From: Treponema vincentii F0403
GTDB taxonomy: Bacteria > Spirochaetota > Spirochaetia > Treponematales > Treponemataceae
NCBI RefSeq assembly: GCF_000412995.1
Contig: NZ_KE332512.1
Span: 428,687-492,686, forward strand
Direction: 5' to 3'
Length of the DNA: 64,000 nt
Positions 50,779-60,543 of the stretch are shown here, piece after piece (the first letter of the stretch is position 1; each line of letters starts with the position of its first letter). A program made the translations under genes and the position numbers. The notes beneath the pieces were generated by a model. It was given only the letters and a program-made list of their open reading frames with translations, was not told the DNA's origin and made no database searches.

Positions 50779-51837
50779 GTGATACGGTTTAAAAAGTACC
50801 TGTTTATCTTTTTTGCGTTTTGTGCCGGGATTTTACACTGTTCCTGTTCTCATGATCGGCTCAGTTATCTGTATACCGGTTTACACGAGCACAAAAATGA
50901 GCAAAAAGACTTAGTTGCCTTATTCGAAAAAGAAGACGAACCTCAAATACGATTCGCCCTCATCGACAAAATTGCGGCTCATTTGCAAGCCGAGCATAAA
51001 ATCAAGTCATTGGCAGTATTCCTGCAGTCCGTTATTGACGCCGAACCGGACAATCCGTATAATGGCTACTTTCTTTTACGGCTCGCAGCAGCGTATCGGG
51101 ATGTCCAAGAAGATGCGATTGCCGCCTATTATTTTGAATACATCGTACAGAATTATTCCGATATGATTGTAAACGGCCAGTCTATCCATTTGCTCTGCCT
51201 AAAAAATCTGATAGAACTTTCCGGTACCGGAACAAAATCGGTTGTTTATTATTCACGCCTTTTGACCGATTTTTATAATGAGTTCGACCCTGCACAAGCT
51301 TACTTTATGCTTGCCCAAGCGTATGAAAAACAAGGGGAGTGGCAGCTTGCAATCCAAGCCTATACACAGTTTTTAAACCTGCACCGGTTCGATGTCATCA
51401 TTCCGGGTATCCCCGACAGCTACGGCTATGCACGTAAGATTGTCGATTACAGTACGTCGACAAAAAGCTGGACGTTCAATACGCTTGACGATCTTGTAAA
51501 GACTATCAAAGCGGCAATCCGTGCAAGAGACTACGCAACATTGGAACGGTGCCGCTCAAAGGTGAATTTCTTTGCAATGTCGTGGAAGCAAGAGTTATCC
51601 GATACGCAGCAGCAGCCGGATACCAATCTAAGGGATTTTATGTACGGCAGCGCCATTAGTATTGCCTCCGAACTGGATCCGTCCTCCACGCCTTACGAAG
51701 CTTATTTAAGGACTTCCGGATGGAACCAATACATCCGTACATGGTATCTCTACTTTAAAAAAATTAATTTTCCTGCCGATCCGACAATCCACGGCCGCTG
51801 GGAATGGGCAGGTATCTATTATGGAGAAAAAATTTGA
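50779..51837 (+). CDS. TPR-type lipoprotein
   Basis: 352 residues. The GTG start at 50779 gives a clean lipoprotein signal (RFKKYLFIFFAFCAGILHCSC) with the lipobox Cys near residue 21-23; a longer in-frame start upstream lacks a signal peptide. TPR-like helical pairs follow (YFLLRLAAAYRDVQEDAIAAYYFEYIV, AYFMLAQAYEKQGEWQLAIQAYTQFL). It probably acts as an assembly or docking factor in the envelope. The stop overlaps the transglycosylase start as TTGA. Confidence 0.75.
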   Translation: MIRFKKYLFIFFAFCAGILHCSCSHDRLSYLYTGLHEHKNEQKDLVALFEKEDEPQIRFALIDKIAAHLQAEHKIKSLAVFLQSVIDAEPDNPYNGYFLLRLAAAYRDVQEDAIAAYYFEYIVQNYSDMIVNGQSIHLLCLKNLIELSGTGTKSVVYYSRLLTDFYNEFDPAQAYFMLAQAYEKQGEWQLAIQAYTQFLNLHRFDVIIPGIPDSYGYARKIVDYSTSTKSWTFNTLDDLVKTIKAAIRARDYATLERCRSKVNFFAMSWKQELSDTQQQPDTNLRDFMYGSAISIASELDPSSTPYEAYLRTSGWNQYIRTWYLYFKKINFPADPTIHGRWEWAGIYYGEKI

Positions 51838-53159
51838 GGATACATACACGTTTTACCGGTAAAAAACCGCCCATACAACGCTTCTGCGTCGGCGTCATAG
51901 CGGGAGCTTTGTGTATTCACCCTATCTATGCAAACGTCCAACCGAAACCGGCAACTTCGGACACGGGGATGCATTTAAATAAACCGCTGCTGCAAGACCT
52001 TCAAAGCAACACGTTTTTACATACGGCTCTTATTCCTCACGATCATCCGTTAATCGAAAAATTCCGCAAGCAGTATATGTGTACCGACGGCTATAACTAC
52101 CTTTCAAAAATAATGAAACGCTCCGCTCCGTACCGTGATTTTATCATAGAACTGCTCGAAGCCGAAAATATGCCTGCCGAACTGTTGTTCCTACCCGTCA
52201 TCGAATCGGGTTTTTTTGAAACGGCTACCTCAAAATCGGGTGCAGTAGGAATTTGGCAATTTATGAGAAACAGCATCGGAGGATACAACATCCACATCGA
52301 TGATTGGATTGATGAACGGCGGGATCCTTGGAAAACAAGTGTCGCTGCGGTAAAAAAACTCAAGTGGAACTACAGTCAATTCCACGACTGGCCGCTTGCA
52401 CTTGCCGCCTATAATAGTGGAGTAGGCGCAATACGGACGGCAATCAAAAGAGCCGGCAAGGCGGACTACTGGTATCTTGCGGAACACGGTTACTTAAAAA
52501 AAGAAACGCTGTACTATGTACCGAAATTCCTTGCTATTGCGGAAATACTTTCCCGCAGCGACGAGCTGAACATCGATTGGGGAAACACTCAAGACCATCC
52601 GCCTACCTCCACCATCGAAATTAAACGGGCAATCGATGTCCGCCTGCTTGCGGAAGAGCTCGGCCTTGAATCCGAATCGATTAGAAAGCTCAATCCTTCG
52701 CTCCGCTACTTTATCACACCGCCGAGCATCAAATATCAGCTGCGTCTACCTTCGGCATATACGGAGGCGGCACAAGCAGTGCTCAATCAATCGGATAAAC
52801 TGCTGATAAAATACTACCAATATCGTATCAAATCGGGCGACACACTTTATGCGCTTGCAAAGCACTACGGAGTCAGCATTCAGAGTATCTTAAACTACAA
52901 CGAAGGTCTTAGACCGGAAACGCTCAAAATCGGAAAGACCATCTTAATTCCCGCATTAAAATCCGTCGAGATGTATGCCGGTAAGAGCGCCGCGCAGGCG
53001 GAAAATTTTAACGGTACGCATACCATCCAGTCGGGTGATACGCTGTGGTCGCTTGCGCTGAAATATTCGGTTTCCGTGGAGCTTTTGGCGCAAAAGAATA
53101 ATCTAACGGTAAACAGCATCCTCAAGTTAGGGAATACCTTAAAAGTGCCGATACTGTAA
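51834..53159 (+). CDS. LysM-containing lytic transglycosylase (MltD-like)
   Basis: 441 residues. After a signal peptide (~25-40) the SLT domain has ELLFLPVIESGFFETATSKSGAVGIWQFM, where Glu of IESGF is catalytic, and LALAAYNSGVGAIRTAIK. Two LysM domains follow (YRIKSGDTLYALAKHYGVSIQSILNYNEG and HTIQSGDTLWSLALKYSVSVELLAQKNNL). It cleaves peptidoglycan glycan strands to anhydro-muropeptides. TTG start with GGAG upstream, coupled to the TPR lipoprotein gene. Confidence 0.9.
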   Translation: MRIHTRFTGKKPPIQRFCVGVIAGALCIHPIYANVQPKPATSDTGMHLNKPLLQDLQSNTFLHTALIPHDHPLIEKFRKQYMCTDGYNYLSKIMKRSAPYRDFIIELLEAENMPAELLFLPVIESGFFETATSKSGAVGIWQFMRNSIGGYNIHIDDWIDERRDPWKTSVAAVKKLKWNYSQFHDWPLALAAYNSGVGAIRTAIKRAGKADYWYLAEHGYLKKETLYYVPKFLAIAEILSRSDELNIDWGNTQDHPPTSTIEIKRAIDVRLLAEELGLESESIRKLNPSLRYFITPPSIKYQLRLPSAYTEAAQAVLNQSDKLLIKYYQYRIKSGDTLYALAKHYGVSIQSILNYNEGLRPETLKIGKTILIPALKSVEMYAGKSAAQAENFNGTHTIQSGDTLWSLALKYSVSVELLAQKNNLTVNSILKLGNTLKVPIL

Positions 53160-53172
53160 CGAGGATGTATCT

Positions 53173-54483
53173 ATGAAATATTCGCTCTCCCTTACCGTTT
53201 TCATTTTATTTGCTTCGGCATTCTGCTACAGCTACCCTTCGGGGATGGAATCCCAAACGGTACAAAACTGGGAAACCGCTCAAGTAGATTCAAAAATCAC
53301 AATCGATTTAAACAAAAGCGGGCTATACCTTCCCACCGATAGAAATGCGGCGATACGGCTTATCCAACAAAACCGCTCTTCTTTATTAAAGAACGCATAT
53401 CTTGCCGTATTAGTGGATTCGTCTCACCGGATCGGCAATTACCTTGCAGAGGAAAGAATTTCTCTCACCGATATCAATACCGTGATTAACAGCGGCAAAA
53501 GTACGCCGCCCGTTCTTTCTCAAGAATTGCAAACGGCTATTGTCTATCATCAAAATCCTTTACAAGAACTTGCGAACCTCTTTATAAAACACAATACGCC
53601 GTACACTCCTTCGTTCTTTCCTCTCGGTACGGCAAGTAAGGTATACACCGGCATTTTAATTGATGCCCGCGGGAAGCTGCCTGTGCACGGCGAGTATTCA
53701 AGCGAACAGCTCAATCCCTGTCTATTCCCGAAAATTTGGAATAAAAATATGAATCTTATCTACGAAAAGAACATCGTAGACCCCGCACAGGCAAAAAAAC
53801 ACAGTATCGTTTTTTATACCGATACCCTTGATGAAAGCGCATATCGGGACAGAATTGGTACTGAGCCCTTGCGGATTATTGCGCGCGGCGTTTTCGGAGA
53901 TAACCGTACGGATCCTATTATCAGCAATGAGGATGCAGAGCGGATACTTGCAAAAAGAGAAAACATCGAACTGCTGCGGCAAGGGAAAATCGTTATCGTA
54001 TGCGATAAAGATACGTTACAGGTTTCTCCCACGTATCCGCTTGCAGACGAGCAATTTTATTTTATGTATCGAGACATAGAAAAATTCTTCCTTGACCGTG
54101 AACCCGAAAGCATTACCGTCAAAGCGCCTAAAAATATCATCAAAATCACCATGTACGATATCAGATTCGTCGCGGATTCAGCTGAAATTCTCCCTGACGA
54201 AACAGGCCGCCTTGATGTCATTGCGGAAGCACTGAAAAAAGTAGGCCCGAATACTCACTTCTTAATCGAAGGACATACCGCCAACCTTAACCGCCCGGAA
54301 GGGGAACGCATCCTTTCCCTGCAGCGGGCAGATAAAATTGCGGAAGAGCTGGCAAAACGAGGTATTGAGGCAAGCAGAATGGAAACGGCAGGTTACGGAG
54401 CCACCCGTCCTATTGCCCCGAATGATACTGCCGAAAATAGGGCAAAAAACCGCCGCGTTGAAATTACCATTTTACGCGACTAA
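53173..54483 (+). CDS. OmpA-family peptidoglycan-binding protein
   Basis: 436 residues with a signal peptide (residues 1-~19). The C-terminal OmpA domain (~325-436) has YDIRFVADSAEILPDETGRLDVIAEAL, HFLIEGHTAN, RADKIAEELAKRGI and NRRVEITI, with the Asp/Arg pair that binds diaminopimelate-type peptidoglycan. The N-terminal ~300 residues are beta-rich and unrecognised. The gene starts 13 nt after the transglycosylase, with GAGG upstream. Confidence 0.85.
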   Translation: MKYSLSLTVFILFASAFCYSYPSGMESQTVQNWETAQVDSKITIDLNKSGLYLPTDRNAAIRLIQQNRSSLLKNAYLAVLVDSSHRIGNYLAEERISLTDINTVINSGKSTPPVLSQELQTAIVYHQNPLQELANLFIKHNTPYTPSFFPLGTASKVYTGILIDARGKLPVHGEYSSEQLNPCLFPKIWNKNMNLIYEKNIVDPAQAKKHSIVFYTDTLDESAYRDRIGTEPLRIIARGVFGDNRTDPIISNEDAERILAKRENIELLRQGKIVIVCDKDTLQVSPTYPLADEQFYFMYRDIEKFFLDREPESITVKAPKNIIKITMYDIRFVADSAEILPDETGRLDVIAEALKKVGPNTHFLIEGHTANLNRPEGERILSLQRADKIAEELAKRGIEASRMETAGYGATRPIAPNDTAENRAKNRRVEITILRD

Positions 54484-54515
54484 CTTAACTTACACCTATT
54501 CTAAGGAGCTTATTA

Positions 54516-54929
54516 ATGAAGATAAAAAACATAGCATACCTGTGCTGCATGATTATGACGATGAGCCTTTTTTCGTGTATGACCGTTCCTAAGGAATCCG
54601 AAATACCGGAAGATTCATCGCCGGCGGATTTAACACAGAAAGCGCAGGAGGCTTTCGATTCCGGTAACTACCGCGCTGCGCGTGTATATTATGAAGTAAT
54701 TCTCAAACGCTTTCCGACCGATGAGAGCGCCTGCATTGCCGCCCAATACGAAATTGCACATTTACATATCAAAAAACACCAATGGAAAGCTGCATACGCC
54801 ATACTCGAAAAGATTATTGCCCAATATGAAGGGCCGATGGCAATGCATTTACCGCCCGACTATTATAAACTTGCAAAAATCGATTACGCCCGTGCTGCGG
54901 AAAAACTCCGCATTAAGGCAAAATCGTAG
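54516..54929 (+). CDS. Small TPR lipoprotein
   Basis: 137 residues. Signal with lipobox LFSC (Cys21), then two TPR-like pairs (KAQEAFDSGNYRAARVYYEVILKRFPTDESACIAAQYEIAHLHIKKHQWKAAYAILEKII). It resembles small BamD/YbgF-type envelope adaptors. AAGGAG lies before the ATG. NamZ follows by 18 nt. Confidence 0.75.
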   Translation: MKIKNIAYLCCMIMTMSLFSCMTVPKESEIPEDSSPADLTQKAQEAFDSGNYRAARVYYEVILKRFPTDESACIAAQYEIAHLHIKKHQWKAAYAILEKIIAQYEGPMAMHLPPDYYKLAKIDYARAAEKLRIKAKS

Positions 54930-54947
54930 ACCGCATCGGTTTTAGCT

Positions 54948-56090
54948 ATGGTTCTAAACGGGATAGACCGGATTCGCGAGTTTGATTCTCTTCTTAAAGG
55001 GAAAAAACTCGGTGTAATCACATCGCTGTCCGGTCTTTCTAAAGATTTTATCCCTTCATGGAAAATCCTTGCCGAACGCTATACGGTACGCGCCCTCTTT
55101 GCACCGGAGCACGGACTTTATGGTTGTGAAGACGCCGGTGCCGTATGGGAGAGCGGAAAAAAATCGGTCTCCGGTATTCCGCTCTACAGCCTCTACCGGC
55201 AGGACGGGCAAGATTTTAAACCCGCCATGCTGGCCTATATCGATACCTTGGTTTACGACATCCAAGATGCCGGCGTCCGGTTTTATACCTATATCTCTAC
55301 GATGATACTGGCAATGAGGGTGGCTTCGGCGCACGGTAAAGCTTTTATCGTACTTGACAGACCTAATCCGCTCGGCGGCATTAAGATAGAAGGAAATACC
55401 GTAAAAAAAGGCTTTGAAAGCTTTATCGGCATATACCCTCTTTGCATCCGCTACGGTTTAACCGCCGGCGAACTTGCCCGGCTGGTGCATACTGAGGAAC
55501 AGCTGCACTGCCCGCTGTACATTGTGCCGATGGAGCACTGGCGCCGGGATATGCTCTTTACCGGCACAGGCCGCGTATGGATACCGCCCTCCCCTAACCT
55601 ACCCCACTTTGACAATACACTTGCGTACCCCGGTACCGCACTATTTGAAGGCACCGAAGTGTCGGAGGGGAGAGGTACGGCCAATCCTTTTACCCTTATC
55701 GGCGCTCCGTACATCGATGCGGAAAAACTTGCCGATACGATGAATGATGCCGGACTGCACAGCGTGCATTTTTTGCCTGCCCGTTTTACCCCATCGGCAT
55801 CCAAGTATGCAGGAGTTCCGTGCCGCGGCGTACAGCTCCTTATTACCGACTACCGAACCTTCGAGCCGGTTAAAACGGGCGTAACGCTTTTGTTTGCCGT
55901 TAAAACCGCTTATCCGGATGATTTCCGGTTTTTATCTCCTACGGAAGAAACCGCCGCGGCTTCGATAGAGCGGCTTGGAGGAGACAGCTTATTGCAGACG
56001 GCTTGCTCTGCGGGAGAGGTTTGCAGTATCTTTGAAAAAGAAGCGGAAGCTTTTTCGCGGCGTATACGGCCGTTTTTTATCTACGAATAA
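54948..56090 (+). CDS. namZ: Exo-beta-N-acetylmuramidase NamZ (DUF1343)
   Basis: 380 residues of the DUF1343 family, for which exo-N-acetylmuramidase activity is known in Bacillus (NamZ). Conserved stretches here are LFAPEHGLYG, VYDIQDAGVRFYTYISTM, VLDRPNPLGG and SPNLPHFDNTLAYPGTALFEGTEVSEGRGT. It removes MurNAc from the non-reducing end of wall fragments. No signal peptide is evident, so it is predicted to act in the cytoplasm. It is followed 14 nt later by the GH3 gene, matching the namZ-nagZ pairing. Confidence 0.87.
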   Translation: MVLNGIDRIREFDSLLKGKKLGVITSLSGLSKDFIPSWKILAERYTVRALFAPEHGLYGCEDAGAVWESGKKSVSGIPLYSLYRQDGQDFKPAMLAYIDTLVYDIQDAGVRFYTYISTMILAMRVASAHGKAFIVLDRPNPLGGIKIEGNTVKKGFESFIGIYPLCIRYGLTAGELARLVHTEEQLHCPLYIVPMEHWRRDMLFTGTGRVWIPPSPNLPHFDNTLAYPGTALFEGTEVSEGRGTANPFTLIGAPYIDAEKLADTMNDAGLHSVHFLPARFTPSASKYAGVPCRGVQLLITDYRTFEPVKTGVTLLFAVKTAYPDDFRFLSPTEETAAASIERLGGDSLLQTACSAGEVCSIFEKEAEAFSRRIRPFFIYE

Positions 56091-56104
56091 GAATGGGAGT
56101 AACT

Positions 56105-57667
56105 ATGAACAGCACAGGGTTGACTGAATATATCGGACAGATGTTTGCGTGCGGCTTTCCGGGAACGGAGATGCCGGAAGACTTTATTGCATTGGTAAAA
56201 AAATACAAGGTCGGCAATGTTATTCTGTTTAAGCATAACATCAGAAGCCTCGCGCAGCTCAAAGCACTCTGTGCGGATATACAAGCCCTCATCACCGCCG
56301 AAACGGGACATTCCGCTTTTATTACGATCGACCAAGAAGGCGGGGCAGTTTCGCGGCTTGCGGAAGATTACTATAACGTACCGGGCGCAATGGCGCTGGC
56401 TGCAACAGGGGATGAACGGAACGCATATACTGCCGGAAAGATAACGGGAGAAATTCTCCGTTCGCACGGCGTAAACTTCGATTTAGCGCCGGTGTTGGAT
56501 GTCAATTCAAATCCTAAGAACCCCGTTATCGGAGTGCGCAGCTACGGTGATAATCCTGCGCTTGTCGGCCGTTACGGGATTCAAATGATACGGGGGCTTA
56601 TTGCAGGCGGAGTGCTCAGTGCGGCAAAGCATTTTCCCGGCCACGGCGACACACCGGTCGATTCGCATTTGACACTGCCGACCGTCCGTAAATCGAAGGC
56701 GGAATTGGAACAAACGGAAATAGCCCCCTTTGCCGCCGCAATCAAAACAGGGTTTCTCCCGGCCGTTACCATTTCTCATATTCTTTTTCCCGCCATCGAT
56801 GAGCAATTTCCCGCTACGATCTCGAAAAAAATCGTAACCGGCTTATTAAAAGAAGAACTCGGGTTTAACGGGTTGGTTATCAGCGACTGCATGGAAATGA
56901 AGGCCATGCAAACCTTCTTCGGTACCGAGGAAAGTGCGGCGGCGGCAATCAACGCCGGTATCGAACTGATTTTTATTTCCCATACCATACCGACAGCCTG
57001 CGCCGCCATCGAAACGGCAACACGCGCCTGTGCGGAAAACCGGATATCGTTAGCGACCGTCGAACAGGCCGCAAGGAAGATTATCGCTTTAAAAAAGCAG
57101 CTTACCCCTGCACAGCCGCTGCCGGAAGAGACGATGAGCGAATACCGAAAGGTTATTGCCGGCTTACGGCGCAAAACGCTGACGGGCTATCACCTTCCCG
57201 AAAGCGGATTTCCAAACCTTGGCGGTAAGCCGTTTTTTATCGGCCCGCAGCCGTTCATCGTTACCAATGTGTCAAACGATGTCGATAATTCCATCAGCTT
57301 TGCACACTCCATGCAAACTGCATTCGGAGGCACAGGCATCGATACGTCGATTGACCCCGGCGAAGCGGAAATAGCCCAGATTGTTGCGCAGGCGGAATCG
57401 GCTACCGGTATTGCCGCAGCAAGCTATAACGGGCATGTCAAACAAGGACAGCTCAAGCTGATTCAAGCCCTCGCCCGCCTGCATAAGCCGATGATTGCCG
57501 TCGCTCTGCGTAATCCTTACGATCTCGGCTCCCTACCCGCTCACGTCTGCGGGCTTGCAGCTTATGAATACAGCAATGCGGTGTTATCATGTATCGCCGA
57601 TATGCTTAAGACGAACGAAAAACCTACAGGAAAGTTCAGCGTTGCTATCCCGCAGATTGCGCTATAA
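56105..57667 (+). CDS. nagZ: GH3 beta-N-acetylhexosaminidase (NagZ-type)
   Basis: 520 residues. GH3 motifs are ITIDQEGGAVSRLAEDY, NFDLAPVLDVNSNPKNPVIGVRSYGDNP and the NagZ-specific KHFPGHGDTPVDSHLTLPTV, whose Asp-His pair is the catalytic acid/base, then LVISDCMEMKAM with the nucleophile Asp. It releases GlcNAc from muropeptides. A C-terminal domain (~370-520) is present as in the longer Bacillus-type enzyme. GGGAG precedes the ATG at 56105; no signal peptide. Confidence 0.9.
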   Translation: MNSTGLTEYIGQMFACGFPGTEMPEDFIALVKKYKVGNVILFKHNIRSLAQLKALCADIQALITAETGHSAFITIDQEGGAVSRLAEDYYNVPGAMALAATGDERNAYTAGKITGEILRSHGVNFDLAPVLDVNSNPKNPVIGVRSYGDNPALVGRYGIQMIRGLIAGGVLSAAKHFPGHGDTPVDSHLTLPTVRKSKAELEQTEIAPFAAAIKTGFLPAVTISHILFPAIDEQFPATISKKIVTGLLKEELGFNGLVISDCMEMKAMQTFFGTEESAAAAINAGIELIFISHTIPTACAAIETATRACAENRISLATVEQAARKIIALKKQLTPAQPLPEETMSEYRKVIAGLRRKTLTGYHLPESGFPNLGGKPFFIGPQPFIVTNVSNDVDNSISFAHSMQTAFGGTGIDTSIDPGEAEIAQIVAQAESATGIAAASYNGHVKQGQLKLIQALARLHKPMIAVALRNPYDLGSLPAHVCGLAAYEYSNAVLSCIADMLKTNEKPTGKFSVAIPQIAL

Positions 57668-57691
57668 AATAAATATAAGGAGGATTTAAAT

Positions 57692-59131
57692 ATGAACAAC
57701 ACACATCATCAAGCTTGCACCACCGTATTGGTCGGGAAAAAGGCATCCGTTGACGGGTCGGTGATAATTGCCAGAAACGAAGATTTTCACGAGGCAATTT
57801 CGGTAAAGCTTTTTACCCTGATGCCGGCGAGCGAGGTAAAAAACCGTACCTATACGTCAAAGAATACCGGCGTTACCGTTGCGCTGCCGGAGAAGGCGCT
57901 GCGCTGTACCTCCGTACCGCAGGCGTTTCAACAGCTGAAAGGCGAAGAAGGCGAATACGGTGAAGCGGGTATCAACGAAAAGAATATTGCCGTCAGCTCC
58001 ACCGAAAGCGTATACGGCAACCCGCGTGTGCTGGCTTACGATCCGCTCGTGCCGGACGGTATCGGAGAAGATGCTATCCACAACATCGTAGCGCCGTTTA
58101 TCAATTCCGCGCGGGACGGGGTTGCGTTTTTAGGAAAACTGATTGCACAATACGGTTCGGCGGAAGGCAACGGTATTCTCTTTGCCGATGCGGACGAAGC
58201 ATGGTATATGGAAATCCCGTGCGGACATTATTGGGTAGCGCAGCGCATTCCCGACGACTGCTATGCGGTTGCCCCCAATCAGGTCAGTATCGAAAAAATC
58301 GATTTTTCAAATGAGCATGATTTTATGTGGGCGGACGGCATTCAGGCATTTGTGGAAGCGCATAAGCTCAATCCCGACCGCGAAGGCTTTAACTTCCGGC
58401 ATATTTTCGGCACCTCAACCGAAAAAGACCGCGTATACAACACACCCCGCGCATGGTTTGCGCAAAAGTACCTTAATCCCGAAATAGAGCAAAGCCCCGT
58501 CTCCAACGATATTCCGTTTATCAGAAAGGCGAGCAGGCTGATTTCGGTAGAAGATGTACAGTACATTTTAAGCTCTCATTATAACGAAACCGTTTACGAT
58601 CCGATCGGTACGGCGGGTACCGACTATGAAAAAACGCGGTTTAGAGGTATTTCTCTTTCCCGCACGGCGGAATCTCATATTCTCCAGCTGCGGCCGGACG
58701 TACCGGAGGGTATTGCCGCTATCCAGTGGCTGGCGTTCGGCACCACGGCCTTTACCCCCTACGTGCCGTTTTTTACCAACGTCAACGACACGCCGAAAAT
58801 CTACAAAAAAAAGACGGCAACCGTTTCGCTCGAAAATGCCTATTGGCTGTTTAAAATCCTCGGTTTTTTAACCGAAAGCCGCTATCAAACCTTTCGCGAA
58901 GCGAATACCACCTATTTACACGAAATGCAAACCTACGGATTCAAACGCGTCCATGAAATCACCGAAGCGGGCAAATCGCTGACAGGCGAACAGCTAACCG
59001 ATTTCCTCACTGCAGAAAACGAAAAGACTGCTGCGTACGTCATCAAAAAGACCAAAGACCTGATTGCGCAGCTGATGCTGGAATCGTTTAACTATTCAAA
59101 GCTGAGCTTCAAAATGGATAAGAATCTGTAA
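57692..59131 (+). CDS. C69-family dipeptidase (PepD-like)
   Basis: 479 residues, Ntn-hydrolase fold. After a short propeptide the conserved ACTT (Cys9 as nucleophile) is followed by GKKASVDGSVIIARNEDF. Further matches are EYGEAGINEKNIAVSSTES and FADADEAWYMEIPCGHYWVAQRIPDD. It cleaves dipeptides. Following NamZ and NagZ, it may process wall peptides, although general peptide use is equally possible. AAGGAGG precedes the ATG. Confidence 0.9.
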   Translation: MNNTHHQACTTVLVGKKASVDGSVIIARNEDFHEAISVKLFTLMPASEVKNRTYTSKNTGVTVALPEKALRCTSVPQAFQQLKGEEGEYGEAGINEKNIAVSSTESVYGNPRVLAYDPLVPDGIGEDAIHNIVAPFINSARDGVAFLGKLIAQYGSAEGNGILFADADEAWYMEIPCGHYWVAQRIPDDCYAVAPNQVSIEKIDFSNEHDFMWADGIQAFVEAHKLNPDREGFNFRHIFGTSTEKDRVYNTPRAWFAQKYLNPEIEQSPVSNDIPFIRKASRLISVEDVQYILSSHYNETVYDPIGTAGTDYEKTRFRGISLSRTAESHILQLRPDVPEGIAAIQWLAFGTTAFTPYVPFFTNVNDTPKIYKKKTATVSLENAYWLFKILGFLTESRYQTFREANTTYLHEMQTYGFKRVHEITEAGKSLTGEQLTDFLTAENEKTAAYVIKKTKDLIAQLMLESFNYSKLSFKMDKNL

Positions 59132-59132
59132 A

Positions 59133-59152
59133 TAATTCGTAATTAAGAATTA
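59133..59152. repeat. AT-rich palindrome (TAATTCGTAATTAAGAATTA)
   Basis: Lies between the convergent dipeptidase and amylase stops; differs by one base from the copy at 22605. Confidence 0.6.
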
Positions 59153-59155
59153 TGT

Positions 59156-60526
59156 TTACCCCCGCTTCCGCAATATCAAAATCGAACAGGGGGCAAGCTG
59201 CAGCCCTTTTAGATTATCCGAATGATACACCGTTCCGTCAGTCAAGCTCTCATATTCGCCCACCGGAACGGAAGGCAAAAAAATAAAGCCTTGACCAAAA
59301 TCGGAATTAACGATAATCAAAATACGCTCTTCGCTGCACTCGCGCCAAAAAGCGAATTGCCGGTTTGCAATAAACTCCTGCCGGTACGAACCGTGCCGCA
59401 ACGCAGGGTGCTGCTCCCGTATGCGGGCAAATGCAGCAATCGACGTCCTGATAAACCCCGCATCAAAGCCGGGCTGCGTAAAATCAGGCAGCATACCGAA
59501 AGGCGGAAGCGGCGGGCGCAGTTCATAATCGCAATTGTTTTTCCGCACCCCTCGTATGCCGTATTCACTGCCGTAGTAAATGGACGGAATACCGGGAATC
59601 GTAAACAGCAGCCCGTACAACAGATGAATATGCTGCTCCGGTGAGGCAAGCGCACTAACCGCCCGGTTGACATCGTGATTATCCACAAAATTGTACAGCG
59701 CGCTCTCTTTATACATCCCGTTTTCACTATTGTATTCCTTATTCAGATTGTACGAAAGCTCATACATATTCTGATCATTCAGACACGACCACAGCGCTTT
59801 GTAAATCTGATAGTTCGTTACCGAATCGAGCCTGCCACCCCGTGCCCATTCCGAATAGTCGCCGTGCACCACCTCGCCCATCAGCCAAAAATCAGGCTTT
59901 ATATTTCTACAAAAAGAGCCGAGCGCATCAAGAAAGTTTTTACTTAACACATCCGCCGCATCAAGCCTGAGTCCGTCTATCCCAAATTCTTCAATCCACA
60001 TTTTTACCGCGCCAAAAAGATGCTCCCGCACCGCCCCGTTGTCAACATTCAGCTTTACCAAATCCTTGCAGCCTGCCCATCCTTCATAGTCAAAACAGTC
60101 TCCCCACGCACTCCGCCGGGTAAAATCAATATTTGCATACCAATCCTTATAGCAGCCGCCGTACCCTCTTTGCTGAATATCCTTAAACGCAAAAAAATCC
60201 CGCCCCGTATGATTAAACACCGCATCCAGCACCACCGCAAAGCCCTTTTCGTGGCACAGACGGCAAAACTCCTTAAACCGCTCATTATTCCCCAGCCGGC
60301 GCTCAATATGATAGTAATCCACCGTATCATACCCATGCGCACTCGACTCAAAAACCGGCCCGATCAGCAGCGCATTACAGCCAAGCCCCCGAAACCCATC
60401 CAACTGCCCCGCAAGTCTTTCAAAAAAATCCCCCGCAGGACACGCAAAATCATTCCGCTTAGGACAATTCCCCATCCCCAGCGCATAAATATGATAAAAA
60501 ACCTTATCCGAAAATAAATATGACAT
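59156..60526 (-). CDS. GH13 alpha-amylase-family glycosidase
   Basis: 456 residues, cytoplasmic (no signal peptide). Catalytic residues are Asp189 in GLRLDAAD, Glu218 in LMGEVVHGD and Asp285 in FVDNHDVNR; DAVFNHTG is the conserved region I. The profile suggests a neopullulanase/cyclomaltodextrinase-like enzyme acting on short glucans. GAGG precedes the ATG. It follows the TetR gene after 17 nt on the same strand, so the TetR protein probably controls it. Confidence 0.92.
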   Translation of the reverse strand: MSYLFSDKVFYHIYALGMGNCPKRNDFACPAGDFFERLAGQLDGFRGLGCNALLIGPVFESSAHGYDTVDYYHIERRLGNNERFKEFCRLCHEKGFAVVLDAVFNHTGRDFFAFKDIQQRGYGGCYKDWYANIDFTRRSAWGDCFDYEGWAGCKDLVKLNVDNGAVREHLFGAVKMWIEEFGIDGLRLDAADVLSKNFLDALGSFCRNIKPDFWLMGEVVHGDYSEWARGGRLDSVTNYQIYKALWSCLNDQNMYELSYNLNKEYNSENGMYKESALYNFVDNHDVNRAVSALASPEQHIHLLYGLLFTIPGIPSIYYGSEYGIRGVRKNNCDYELRPPLPPFGMLPDFTQPGFDAGFIRTSIAAFARIREQHPALRHGSYRQEFIANRQFAFWRECSEERILIIVNSDFGQGFIFLPSVPVGEYESLTDGTVYHSDNLKGLQLAPCSILILRKRG

Positions 60527-60543
60527 ATAAACCTCTATAAATA

